Origin: Streptomyces sp. MUM 178J
GTDB taxonomy: Bacteria > Actinomycetota > Actinomycetes > Streptomycetales > Streptomycetaceae
DNA: 64,000 nt
Assembly: GCF_022414575.1 (NCBI RefSeq)
Contig: NZ_JADWYQ010000010.1
Coordinates: 62,001 to 126,000, forward strand
Direction: 5' to 3'
Below are positions 29,173 to 36,640 of the stretch, one piece after another; the stretch's first letter is position 1; each line of letters begins with the position of its first letter. A model generated the notes under the pieces. That model did not search any database. It saw only the letters and a program-made list of their open reading frames with translations, and was not told where the DNA came from. The position numbers and the translations under genes were made by a program.

Positions 29173-29876
29173 GAGGTACCTCCGGGGGAAGCGGTGACAA
29201 GGGCGGACGGAAGGGGGACGAGCCGCCGCGCATCGCCGATCAGGGCGGGCAGCTCGTGCATCGAGGAGAAGGCGACGGCGCCCTCGCGGTGCGGGCCTGC
29301 CGCCGGATCGGCCGTGTACTGCAGCACCCGCATGCCGGCGCCGAGCCCGGCGTCCACGCCGACGGGGCTGTCCTCGACCACCACGCAGTCCTCGGCGGCC
29401 GCGCCGCAGCTTTCGGCCGCCCATGAGAAGAGCCGCGGATCCGGCTTCCAGGCCCCCACGTCGTACGCGGAGAACAGCCGGCCGTCGAAGCAGTGCAGAA
29501 TCCCCGCCTTGGCCAGCCGGCTCTCGATGATCTCCAGGGGGCTGTTGGAGGCGACGCACATGCCGGCGAGCGGCAGTGCCCTCAGCCGGTCGAGCGCGTC
29601 GGCGACACCCTCCAGGGGCTCCAGCCGGTCGCCGATGAGCTCCTCGCACTTGGCGCGGGCGATCGGCATGGCGTCGCGGGGAGGAGCCTTGCCGGTGAGC
29701 TCGGCCATCAGGTCGAGGCACTCCTGCATCTTCTTCCCGGAGAACAGCTCGTCGCGCTGCTCAATGCCGAGCGACAGGCCCATCAGCTCGCCGACGTGGG
29801 CGAGCGCGCCGTTCTCGGCGTCCTGCGTGTCGACCAGGACGCCGTCCAGGTCGAAGATGACGAACAGCTCACTCAT
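29169..29876 (-). CDS. HAD family phosphatase
   Basis: A 235-residue haloacid-dehalogenase phosphatase of the beta-phosphoglucomutase type. Motif I is FDLDGVLVDT (nucleophile Asp9, acid Asp11), motif II VASNSP, motif III GAWKPDPRLF (Lys), motif IV VVVEDSPVGVDA. A helical cap lies between motif I and II. It overlaps the ATP-grasp gene by 8 bases and the dehydrogenase by 4. It presumably removes a phosphate from a cluster intermediate. Confidence 0.9.
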   Translation of the reverse strand: MSELFVIFDLDGVLVDTQDAENGALAHVGELMGLSLGIEQRDELFSGKKMQECLDLMAELTGKAPPRDAMPIARAKCEELIGDRLEPLEGVADALDRLRALPLAGMCVASNSPLEIIESRLAKAGILHCFDGRLFSAYDVGAWKPDPRLFSWAAESCGAAAEDCVVVEDSPVGVDAGLGAGMRVLQYTADPAAGPHREGAVAFSSMHELPALIGDARRLVPLPSALVTASPGGTS

Positions 29877-31116
29877 AGTCGATCCAGTCCACGCTCTCGA
29901 TGGCGGCCACGGTGGCGGCCAGGTCCTGGTGGGAGGCGGCCGAGCCGAGCACGGCCGCGGTGTTCCCGCGGGCGCCGATGCGCCAGTCCGCGGGCGCGCC
30001 CGGCTCGGTGAGCACCGCGACCCGGTCCACGTTCGGCAGCCGCCGCAGCGCCGGGACGCCGCGGATCGCCCGCACCCGGCGGGCGCCGGCGGGCGGCACG
30101 ATCAGGTAGTGGAAGGCGATCGGCCCGTCCTTCTTCACCTCGGGCGTCGTGTACGGAAGGCCGAGGGCGGCGGCGACGGCGACATGGGCCGGATCGGAGG
30201 TGCCGGAGCGGACCGCCAGGTCGTCCACCCAGGCGCCGAGGCGGCCGTTCACCTCGATGACCCGGGGGCCGTCGGCGGTCAGTTTGATCTCGACGTCGGC
30301 GACGCCGTGGATGTTGAGCGCGCGCACCGCGCGACAGGCCAGGTCCCGCACCGCGCGCTCGTCCTCCTCGGACACCGCCGAGAAGCCGCCGTATCCGCCG
30401 CGCTCGCGGAACGGCTCGGCGAGCGCGAACTTGCTGGTGACGAAGACGGGTCGGACATCGTCCCCGTCCGCCGCGCAGTCCACCGCGATGTAGTCGCCCC
30501 ACGGCGCCGGGGTGGGGCGGCCGACCAGCAGTTCCTCGACCATCACCGCGGTCTCCACCGGACCGTCGCCCGCCGCGTCGAACGCCTCGGCGACGGCGTC
30601 CCGGCACTCCTGAAGGGTCGTCACCGCCCGGGTGTTGCGGCTGGAGGCGCCGATGACGGGCTTGACGATGGCCGGCAGCCCGACGTGCGCGACCGCCGCG
30701 TCCGTCCCCTCCGGCGAGGTGACCGTGCGGAAGCGGACCGAGTCGATCCCGGCCTGCGCGAAGCGGGCCCGCTGGGCGTCCTTGTGGGTGATGGCCTCGA
30801 CGTCCGCGGGCCGGTGGTAGCGCAGGCCCAGCGCGTCGGCCAGCCGGACCGTGGCGGAGATCTGGAACTCGCTGAAGGTGATGATGCCCGCGGGCCCGAG
30901 GGCGCGCAGGGCCTCGACGGTCTCCGCCTCGGTGCGGCCTGCGGTGTTCACCACGGAGCCGACCGTCTCCAGCGTCGGGATCATCTCCTGTGCGTGGTCG
31001 GTGCCGGCCACGGCGAACAGGAGCGCGCAGCCCGCCTGACGGGCGGCCTCGGCCAGCCGGGTCGGCGCGAGGCTGCCGGCGTCGTAGACGACGAGCAGCA
31101 CCGGTTGGTCACTCAT
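29869..31116 (-). CDS. ATP-grasp ligase
   Basis: A 415-residue ATP-grasp enzyme. ITHKDAQRARFAQAGI leads into the lid, PAIVKPVIGASSRNTRAV is the ATP-binding strand, and VADVEIKL with GPRVIEVNGRLGAW provides the Mg-binding Glu and Asn. Such enzymes join a carboxylate (through acyl phosphate) to an amine, as in dipeptide ligases. ATG 31116 follows AGAGG. First gene of a coupled ligase-phosphatase-dehydrogenase set; could add an amino acid to the product or build a precursor. Confidence 0.85.
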   Translation of the reverse strand: MSDQPVLLVVYDAGSLAPTRLAEAARQAGCALLFAVAGTDHAQEMIPTLETVGSVVNTAGRTEAETVEALRALGPAGIITFSEFQISATVRLADALGLRYHRPADVEAITHKDAQRARFAQAGIDSVRFRTVTSPEGTDAAVAHVGLPAIVKPVIGASSRNTRAVTTLQECRDAVAEAFDAAGDGPVETAVMVEELLVGRPTPAPWGDYIAVDCAADGDDVRPVFVTSKFALAEPFRERGGYGGFSAVSEEDERAVRDLACRAVRALNIHGVADVEIKLTADGPRVIEVNGRLGAWVDDLAVRSGTSDPAHVAVAAALGLPYTTPEVKKDGPIAFHYLIVPPAGARRVRAIRGVPALRRLPNVDRVAVLTEPGAPADWRIGARGNTAAVLGSAASHQDLAATVAAIESVDWIDYE

Positions 31117-31199
31117 GGGTTCAACCTCTGTGTCGGTCGGAAAGGCGAAGCGGGGCGCGTGGGGGCGGGGCGCCTGAGGTGGGGGAGCGCGGGGAGAAG

Positions 31200-31241
31200 G
31201 TGCGCGGCCGACGGGGGGGGGGGGAAGGGCCGGCCGCGCAC
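31200..31241 (-). terminator. Hairpin with a 12-G tract in its loop
   Basis: GTGCGCGGCCG (31200-31210) pairs perfectly with CGGCCGCGCAC (31231-31241). The 20-base loop contains an uninterrupted run of twelve G on the plus strand (31213-31224). It starts five bases after the half-C-A-T stop and 84 bases before the ATP-grasp start, so it can end or attenuate the NRPS transcript. Confidence 0.65.
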
Positions 31242-31245
31242 CCGT

Positions 31246-33759
31246 TCAGGACGCCGGGAAGCCTCCGCCCCGGCGTGCGGTCGTCAGCGCCCGCGCGAGC
31301 GTCTCGACCGTCGAGCAGGAGAACAGCACCCGGACCGGGATCTGAAGGCCGAACTCCTCCTGGAGCCGCAGCGCCACCCGGGTGGCGATCAGCGAGTCCC
31401 CGCCCAAGGCGAAGAAGTCGTCGTGGGCGCCGACCTCGTCGGCCCACAGCGCCTCGGCCCAGATCCGGGCCACCGCCCGCTCCGCCGGGGTGCGCGGCGC
31501 GGTGAACGCCGCCTCCAGGCCGGACCGGGCGCCGTCCGGCGCGGGCAGCGCCGCACGGTCCGTCTTGCCGCTGGGCGTCAGCGGCAGCCGGTCCAGGAAG
31601 ACGAACGCGCCGGGCACCATATAGCCGGGCAGCGTGTGCCCGCACCATGCCCGCAGCGCCTCCGCGCCGAGCGTGCGCCCCGCAGCTGGAACGCAGTAGC
31701 CGACGAGGGCCCGCTCGCCCGGCACGTCCTCCCGGACGGTCACCACACAGGAGGCGACGTCCTCGTGGGCGAGCAGCGCCGCCTCGATCTCGCCCGGCTC
31801 GATGCGGAATCCGCGCACCTTCACCTGGTGGTCCAGCCGCCCCAGGAACTCCAGGTTGCCGTCGGGCAACCAGCGCACCAGGTCGCCTGTGCGGTACACG
31901 CGCCCGGCCGCTCCGTCCGCGATCCGCGTGTCGGTGAACCGCTCCCGCGTCAGCTCCGGCCGGTCAAGGTAGCCGCGGGCCACCCCCGCGCCGCCGATGA
32001 GCAGTTCACCCGGGACGCCTGTCGGCACGGGCCGGTCGGAGGCGTCGACGACGTACACCTCGGTGTTGGGGGTGGGCCGGCCGATCGGGACCGGGCCCGT
32101 CGCGTCCCGGATCTCGGCGACGGTCGCATAGACGGTGGTCTCCGTCGGCCCGTAGCCGTTGACGACGCGGCGGCCCGCCCGCAGCATCCGCGCGGCCAGC
32201 TCCGCGGGCAGGGCCTCGCCCGCGGTGAAGACGGTCAGATCGCGCGGCGTCTCCCGCTCGCCCAGGGCGTCCAGCAGCGGCCGCCAGGCCGAGGGGGTGG
32301 CCTGCACCAGGGTGACGGAGTGCCGGTCGACGAGTTCGGCGAGCGCGCTCGGGGTGTGCACCTGGTCGCGGTCCGCGCCGATGATCCGGCCACCGGTGGT
32401 CAGCGGCAGGAACACCTCGACACCCGCGATGTCGAACGTGGCGGAGGTGGTGAACAGCACCCGGTCGCTCGTCGGCGCGGGGAACGTCTCGCGCATCCCG
32501 TAGACCAGGTTCACCAGGGACGCGACCGTGACGGCCACGCCCTTGGGTGCGCCGGTGGAGCCCGAGGTGTAGAGCACATAGGCCAGATGCTCCGGCCCGG
32601 CCGCGGGGGAGGGGTCGTGGTCCGGGCCGGCGGCGATCGCCTCCCGGTCCCCGTCCACCGCCACAAGGGCGCGGCCCTCCCCGGCGAGCCGCTCACACAG
32701 GGAGCGCTGGGTCACGACGACCGGCGCGGCCGTGTCGCCGAGGACGAACGCAAGCCGCTCCACGGGGTGTTCCGGATCGAGCGGAACATACGCCCCGCCG
32801 GCCTTCAGCACCGCGAGCAGCGCCACGACCAGTTCGACGCCGCGCTCCAGGCAGACGCCGACCGGGACGTCGGGGCCGACGCCCAGGTCCTTCAGGCGGT
32901 GCGCGAGGCGGTTGGCCCGTGCGTTCAGCTCCCGGTAGGCGACCTCCTCGGAGCCGAAGACCACCGCCGTCGCACCGGGGGTGCGCGCCGCCTGCTCGGC
33001 GAACAGCCGGGCGACCGTCGTGTCCGCCGGGAAGGAGACGGCGTTCCGTCCCCATGCGCCCACCAGCACATCCCGTTCCGTTGGAGTGAGCGGGTCGAGC
33101 TCGCCGAGGACGGCGTCCGGCGCGTCGCCCACGGCTTCCAGCAGCGTGAGGTACGCCCCGGCGAACCGCTCGGCGGTGGCGGCGTCGAACAGCGCGGTGC
33201 GGTAGTCCAGGTGCAGCACAAGACCGGAGCCCTGCTCGTCGTGGGCCAGCGCCAGATCGGGCGGACAACTCCCGGCCGGCACGGGCCACACCGACTGCGC
33301 GCGAGTGAACACGGCCTGCACCAGAGGATGATGGCCGGCGGCCGGCTCCGGTACGAGGGCGGCGGCCAGCCGCTCGAACGGCGGCTGCTCGGGGGCGAGC
33401 CGCAGGGCCGCGTCCACCTGCTCCGCAAGCCGCCCGAACGGAACTCCGGCGTCGAGATCCGCCCGGACGACGACCGGGACGTCGTCCACCAGGGCGCCCA
33501 CCGCCACATCGTGCCGACGGCTCCACCGCCCCAGCAGCGTGTGGTACACGGCGAGCAGCGCGGCGGGCAGACCGACCCCGCGGTCGGCCGCCGCCTTGCG
33601 CAGGGCGTCCGCGACACCCGCCGGGACGAGGCGGGTGTGCCGGGACGTGCCGCCGTCCGCCGCCAGGGTGCGCGGCCGGTCGGCAGGCAGCTCCAGCGGT
33701 TCCAGGTCCGCCAGTTCAGTCCGCAGCCGCTCCAGCGCGTCGGTGGTTGCGTCGGTCAT
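31246..33759 (-). CDS. NRPS: half condensation domain - A - T
   Basis: An 837-residue NRPS protein. Residues 1-220 match only the C-terminal half of a condensation domain (starting at ELPADRPR); the catalytic HHxxxDG half is absent. An intact A domain follows (LYTSGSTGAPKG, ATFDIAGVEV, NGYGPTETT, YRTGDLVR, LTPSGKTDR), then T (FFALGGDSL with the pantetheine Ser). My motif-aligned specificity letters are D-I-V-Q-F-A-G-V-Y-K; no confident substrate. ATG 33759 overlaps the upstream stop (ATGA). Without an active C domain it most likely initiates a chain. Confidence 0.9.
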   Translation of the reverse strand: MTDATTDALERLRTELADLEPLELPADRPRTLAADGGTSRHTRLVPAGVADALRKAAADRGVGLPAALLAVYHTLLGRWSRRHDVAVGALVDDVPVVVRADLDAGVPFGRLAEQVDAALRLAPEQPPFERLAAALVPEPAAGHHPLVQAVFTRAQSVWPVPAGSCPPDLALAHDEQGSGLVLHLDYRTALFDAATAERFAGAYLTLLEAVGDAPDAVLGELDPLTPTERDVLVGAWGRNAVSFPADTTVARLFAEQAARTPGATAVVFGSEEVAYRELNARANRLAHRLKDLGVGPDVPVGVCLERGVELVVALLAVLKAGGAYVPLDPEHPVERLAFVLGDTAAPVVVTQRSLCERLAGEGRALVAVDGDREAIAAGPDHDPSPAAGPEHLAYVLYTSGSTGAPKGVAVTVASLVNLVYGMRETFPAPTSDRVLFTTSATFDIAGVEVFLPLTTGGRIIGADRDQVHTPSALAELVDRHSVTLVQATPSAWRPLLDALGERETPRDLTVFTAGEALPAELAARMLRAGRRVVNGYGPTETTVYATVAEIRDATGPVPIGRPTPNTEVYVVDASDRPVPTGVPGELLIGGAGVARGYLDRPELTRERFTDTRIADGAAGRVYRTGDLVRWLPDGNLEFLGRLDHQVKVRGFRIEPGEIEAALLAHEDVASCVVTVREDVPGERALVGYCVPAAGRTLGAEALRAWCGHTLPGYMVPGAFVFLDRLPLTPSGKTDRAALPAPDGARSGLEAAFTAPRTPAERAVARIWAEALWADEVGAHDDFFALGGDSLIATRVALRLQEEFGLQIPVRVLFSCSTVETLARALTTARRGGGFPAS

Positions 33760-35330
33760 GACCCCTCCCGGGTGCCGAGGATCCGCGCCAGCGCCGTGCG
33801 GTCCGTCTTTCCGTTGTCGTTGAGCGGCAGGCCGTCCAGCCGCCTGATCCGGGCCGGCACCATGTGCAGCGGCATCTGGTCGCGCAGCCATGCGTCAAGC
33901 GCCGCCGGGTCTGCGGCGCGTCCGGCGTAGGCCGCGGCCAGCTCGGTCTCGCCGTCGTCCGCTGGCAGTGCGACCACCGCGGCGTCGACCACATGCGGGT
34001 GGCGTCGCAGCACCGCTTCCACCTCGCCGGTCTCCACCCGGTGGCCGCGTACCTTGACCTGCTGGTCGAGGCGTCCGCAGTGCACCATCACCCCGTCCAC
34101 ACGCCGGACGCGGTCGCCGGTGCGGTACCAGTGGCCTGCGGTGAGCGGGGCGGAGCCGTCGTACACGACGGCCCGGCCGCCCTCCTCGTACGACAGGAAC
34201 CGGCCGGTGTTCTCCCGCGGATCGAGATAGCCGTCGAACCGCTGCGGGCCGCGCACGCACAGCTCGCCCTCGTCGGCGGGCAGCCCCTCGTCGTCCAGCA
34301 GGACGCCTTCCATGTGCGGGTACATGGTCCCGATGGGCACGGTGCCGCCCGGGTACTCGGGCCAGTCGGAACCGGGGCCGGTCAGCCGGTGGTTGGTGCA
34401 GCAGATGGCCAGTTCGGTGGGGCCGTACACATTGTGGATCTGCGACTGAGGGGCCACCTCGCGCCACAGCGCGGCATGCTGGGCGGTGACCGGCTCCGCG
34501 CCGAACATGCTGTGCCTCAGGGAGACGGCCCGGCCCAGCGGAAGGTTGCCGAGCCGCTGCGCCTCCCGCACCACCGACGGCACCGAGAACCAGTGCGTCA
34601 GACGGCGCTCCACGACGAAGTCCACCGGCGTGTACAGGTCTGTGGCCGTCGGCACGACCAGCGTGCCGCCGCCGCCCCATGTCGCGAACAGGTCGAAGAC
34701 ATGCGCGTCGAAGGTCAGTCCGAACGCCTGTGACAGCCGGCTGCCCGGCGCGATCTCATAGCGCGGGATGTTGTGCGCGAGGTACGGGGAGATCTGACGC
34801 TGGAGGATCGGCACGCCCTTGGGCTGGCCCGTCGACCCCGAGGTGAACAGGATGTACGCCTCGCCGTCGAGGTCGTGCGCCGCCGGCGGCAGCGCCCCCG
34901 CCGGCGGCGGAGCGTCTGCCCGCTCGTCCTCGGCGAGCTCCAGCACCGTCGGCCGGTGGCGCTCGGGCAACTGCCGGAACAGGCCGGCGGACCGGCCGTC
35001 GACCAGGGCGACCTCGACGCCCGCGCGCTGGGCGACGTCGAGGTTGCGCTGCACGGGATGGTCGGAGTTCAGCGGGACCACGCCGGCGCCGAGCCGCTGG
35101 ACGGCCAGGTACCCGGCGTACGCGGCGACGGTGCGGGAGGCCGCCAGCGCCACCCGGCGGGGCGTGCGGCCGTGCTTGTGCACGATCCGCTCGGCCACCG
35201 TGAGGGCCAGCGCCCGCAGTTCCGCGTAGCTGAGGACTTCGTCGCCGACCTCCAGGGCGGGGTGGTCCGGCAGCCGCCCGGCGGTCTCCTCGAACCACTG
35301 GTACAGGGTGCGCTGCTGAACGGCTGTCAT
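33756..35330 (-). CDS. Stand-alone adenylation enzyme
   Basis: A 524-residue A domain with no carrier domain. Core motifs are complete: LFTSGSTGQPKG, LTFDAHVFDLF, NVYGPTELAI, YRTGDRVRR, LPLNDNGKTDR with the catalytic Lys. My aligned code is D-A-F-F-M-G-V-I-C-K, unassigned. The ATG at 35330 overlaps the oxygenase stop (ATGA) after GAGG; ATG 35348 would add six residues. It must load a T domain on another protein. The neighbouring C-A*-T, whose A domain looks inactive, is the obvious acceptor. Confidence 0.9.
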   Translation of the reverse strand: MTAVQQRTLYQWFEETAGRLPDHPALEVGDEVLSYAELRALALTVAERIVHKHGRTPRRVALAASRTVAAYAGYLAVQRLGAGVVPLNSDHPVQRNLDVAQRAGVEVALVDGRSAGLFRQLPERHRPTVLELAEDERADAPPPAGALPPAAHDLDGEAYILFTSGSTGQPKGVPILQRQISPYLAHNIPRYEIAPGSRLSQAFGLTFDAHVFDLFATWGGGGTLVVPTATDLYTPVDFVVERRLTHWFSVPSVVREAQRLGNLPLGRAVSLRHSMFGAEPVTAQHAALWREVAPQSQIHNVYGPTELAICCTNHRLTGPGSDWPEYPGGTVPIGTMYPHMEGVLLDDEGLPADEGELCVRGPQRFDGYLDPRENTGRFLSYEEGGRAVVYDGSAPLTAGHWYRTGDRVRRVDGVMVHCGRLDQQVKVRGHRVETGEVEAVLRRHPHVVDAAVVALPADDGETELAAAYAGRAADPAALDAWLRDQMPLHMVPARIRRLDGLPLNDNGKTDRTALARILGTREGS

Positions 35331-36640
35331 CGGTTCCTCGATATCCATGTGCGCTCCAGGTTCTCCACCAGGTCGGGGCTGTGGAGACGTCGGCACTGCT
35401 CGACGGCGTAGTCGGCCAGGTAGAGCCGCAGCACGTCCTCGGGCTCTTCATGCGCGTGCAGGATGCGCCGGTTGCCCACGACCGCGGGGTCGGCGAGCTC
35501 GGCGGCCGCCGCCGCTGCCGCCGCGTCCATGCGGTCGGCCGGCACGGCTTCGTCGCACAGCAGCCGGCCCTCCCCGGACCGCGCGTCGATCCGCCGGTCC
35601 GCGAAGATCGCCTGCCGGGCCAGCCGGTTGCCCGCCACCCGGGACAGCCGCAGGTTGGCCGCGCCCGGGATGATGCCCTCGCGGAGTGCGGGCAGCGTGA
35701 AGTAGGCGTCGTCGGTGGCGATCACCCGGTCGAAGACGAGCAGGATCTGCGCCCCGCCGCCGATCGCGAAGGTGTCCACGGCGGCCGCCCACGGCTTCTC
35801 GACGGGCTCGGGCAGCCAGTCGCCGCCGTCGTCCGGCACGCTCAGACCACGGAAGATCTTGTTGATGTACCCGAGCTCCCGGGCCAGGAAGAAGTCGATG
35901 AGCGAGATCTCGCCCTCGTACAGGCGAGTCAGGTTGATGCCCGCGCTGAACACCCTCCGTCCGGCGTAGCGGGGGTGCGTCATCGCCGCGCCGCGCAGCA
36001 CGCCGACCCGGATCCCGTCGTCCAGCAGCACCAGGTCGACCGCGGCCTCCAGCGCGGCGACCAGCAGGTCGTCCTCGGCGTTGAGGAACCGCGCGTTGTC
36101 CACGGTCACCTCGCCCACCCCGTCCCGCCGCTCGACGGAGACGATGCCGAAGTCGGCCCGGCCCGTGGCACGGAAGGCAGGCAGGGCCGCCAGCGCCTTC
36201 GGGGTCGGCCTGCGCATGGCCTCCATCAGATGCCGCCCCGCGGCGGCGGAGCGCAGCAGCCCCCAGAAGAGGATGCCGTGGTCGATCTCCCGGCCTTCCT
36301 TCACCCGCTGCGGACGCCGTCGCTCCGCCTCGATCTGCTCCTTCGTCGGCGTCAGACCGGGGATCAGACGGGCCGCCCCGGCGGCGAGGTCGTCCAGCCG
36401 GAGGAACGCCCGCCGGCCGTCGGTCAGTTCCGCGTACAGGGTTTCCGCGTGCAGCTCGACGAATCGCCGCCGGGCCCGGCGGGCCGCCGTGTGCAGCCGG
36501 ACCGCGGCCTCGCCCGGCCCGGCTGCACGCAGTTCGTCCTCGAAGCGCGCGAGACAGCGGGCCGTCGCCGCGCAGTCGTCGGCGTATCCCCGGCCCAGCT
36601 CGGGCACGGCCGCGGTGCTGTCCACCGCCGTCACCGTCAT
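35327..36640 (-). CDS. DpgC-like arylacetyl-CoA dioxygenase (crotonase superfamily)
   Basis: A 437-residue protein matching DpgC, the cofactor-free oxygenase that turns 3,5-dihydroxyphenylacetyl-CoA into the 2-oxo acid. DpgC-type features are the long helical N-terminal region (residues 1-190) and the crotonase core with YAGRRVFSAGINLTRLYEGEISLIDFFLARELGYINK, AIGGGAQILLVFD and LREGIIPGAANLRLSR. The partner genes dpgA, dpgB and dpgD and an aminotransferase are not in the window, so the true substrate may differ. It lies between C-A*-T and the stand-alone A gene, overlapping both by four bases; a substrate-supply role is inferred. Confidence 0.85.
   Translation of the reverse strand: MTVTAVDSTAAVPELGRGYADDCAATARCLARFEDELRAAGPGEAAVRLHTAARRARRRFVELHAETLYAELTDGRRAFLRLDDLAAGAARLIPGLTPTKEQIEAERRRPQRVKEGREIDHGILFWGLLRSAAAGRHLMEAMRRPTPKALAALPAFRATGRADFGIVSVERRDGVGEVTVDNARFLNAEDDLLVAALEAAVDLVLLDDGIRVGVLRGAAMTHPRYAGRRVFSAGINLTRLYEGEISLIDFFLARELGYINKIFRGLSVPDDGGDWLPEPVEKPWAAAVDTFAIGGGAQILLVFDRVIATDDAYFTLPALREGIIPGAANLRLSRVAGNRLARQAIFADRRIDARSGEGRLLCDEAVPADRMDAAAAAAAAELADPAVVGNRRILHAHEEPEDVLRLYLADYAVEQCRRLHSPDLVENLERTWISRNR

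Noticed and set aside
26041..33930. A 2629-codon open frame on the plus strand
   Set aside because: It is antisense to TetR, epimerase, dehydrogenase, phosphatase, ATP-grasp and NRPS genes with complete family motifs. Stop-free antisense frames are a by-product of high third-position GC.
27046..36640. Idea that the cluster makes a glycopeptide-type dihydroxyphenylglycine product
   Set aside because: Only a DpgC-like gene is present; no DpgA/B/D, no P450 cross-linking genes, no epimerization domains and no X domain are seen.
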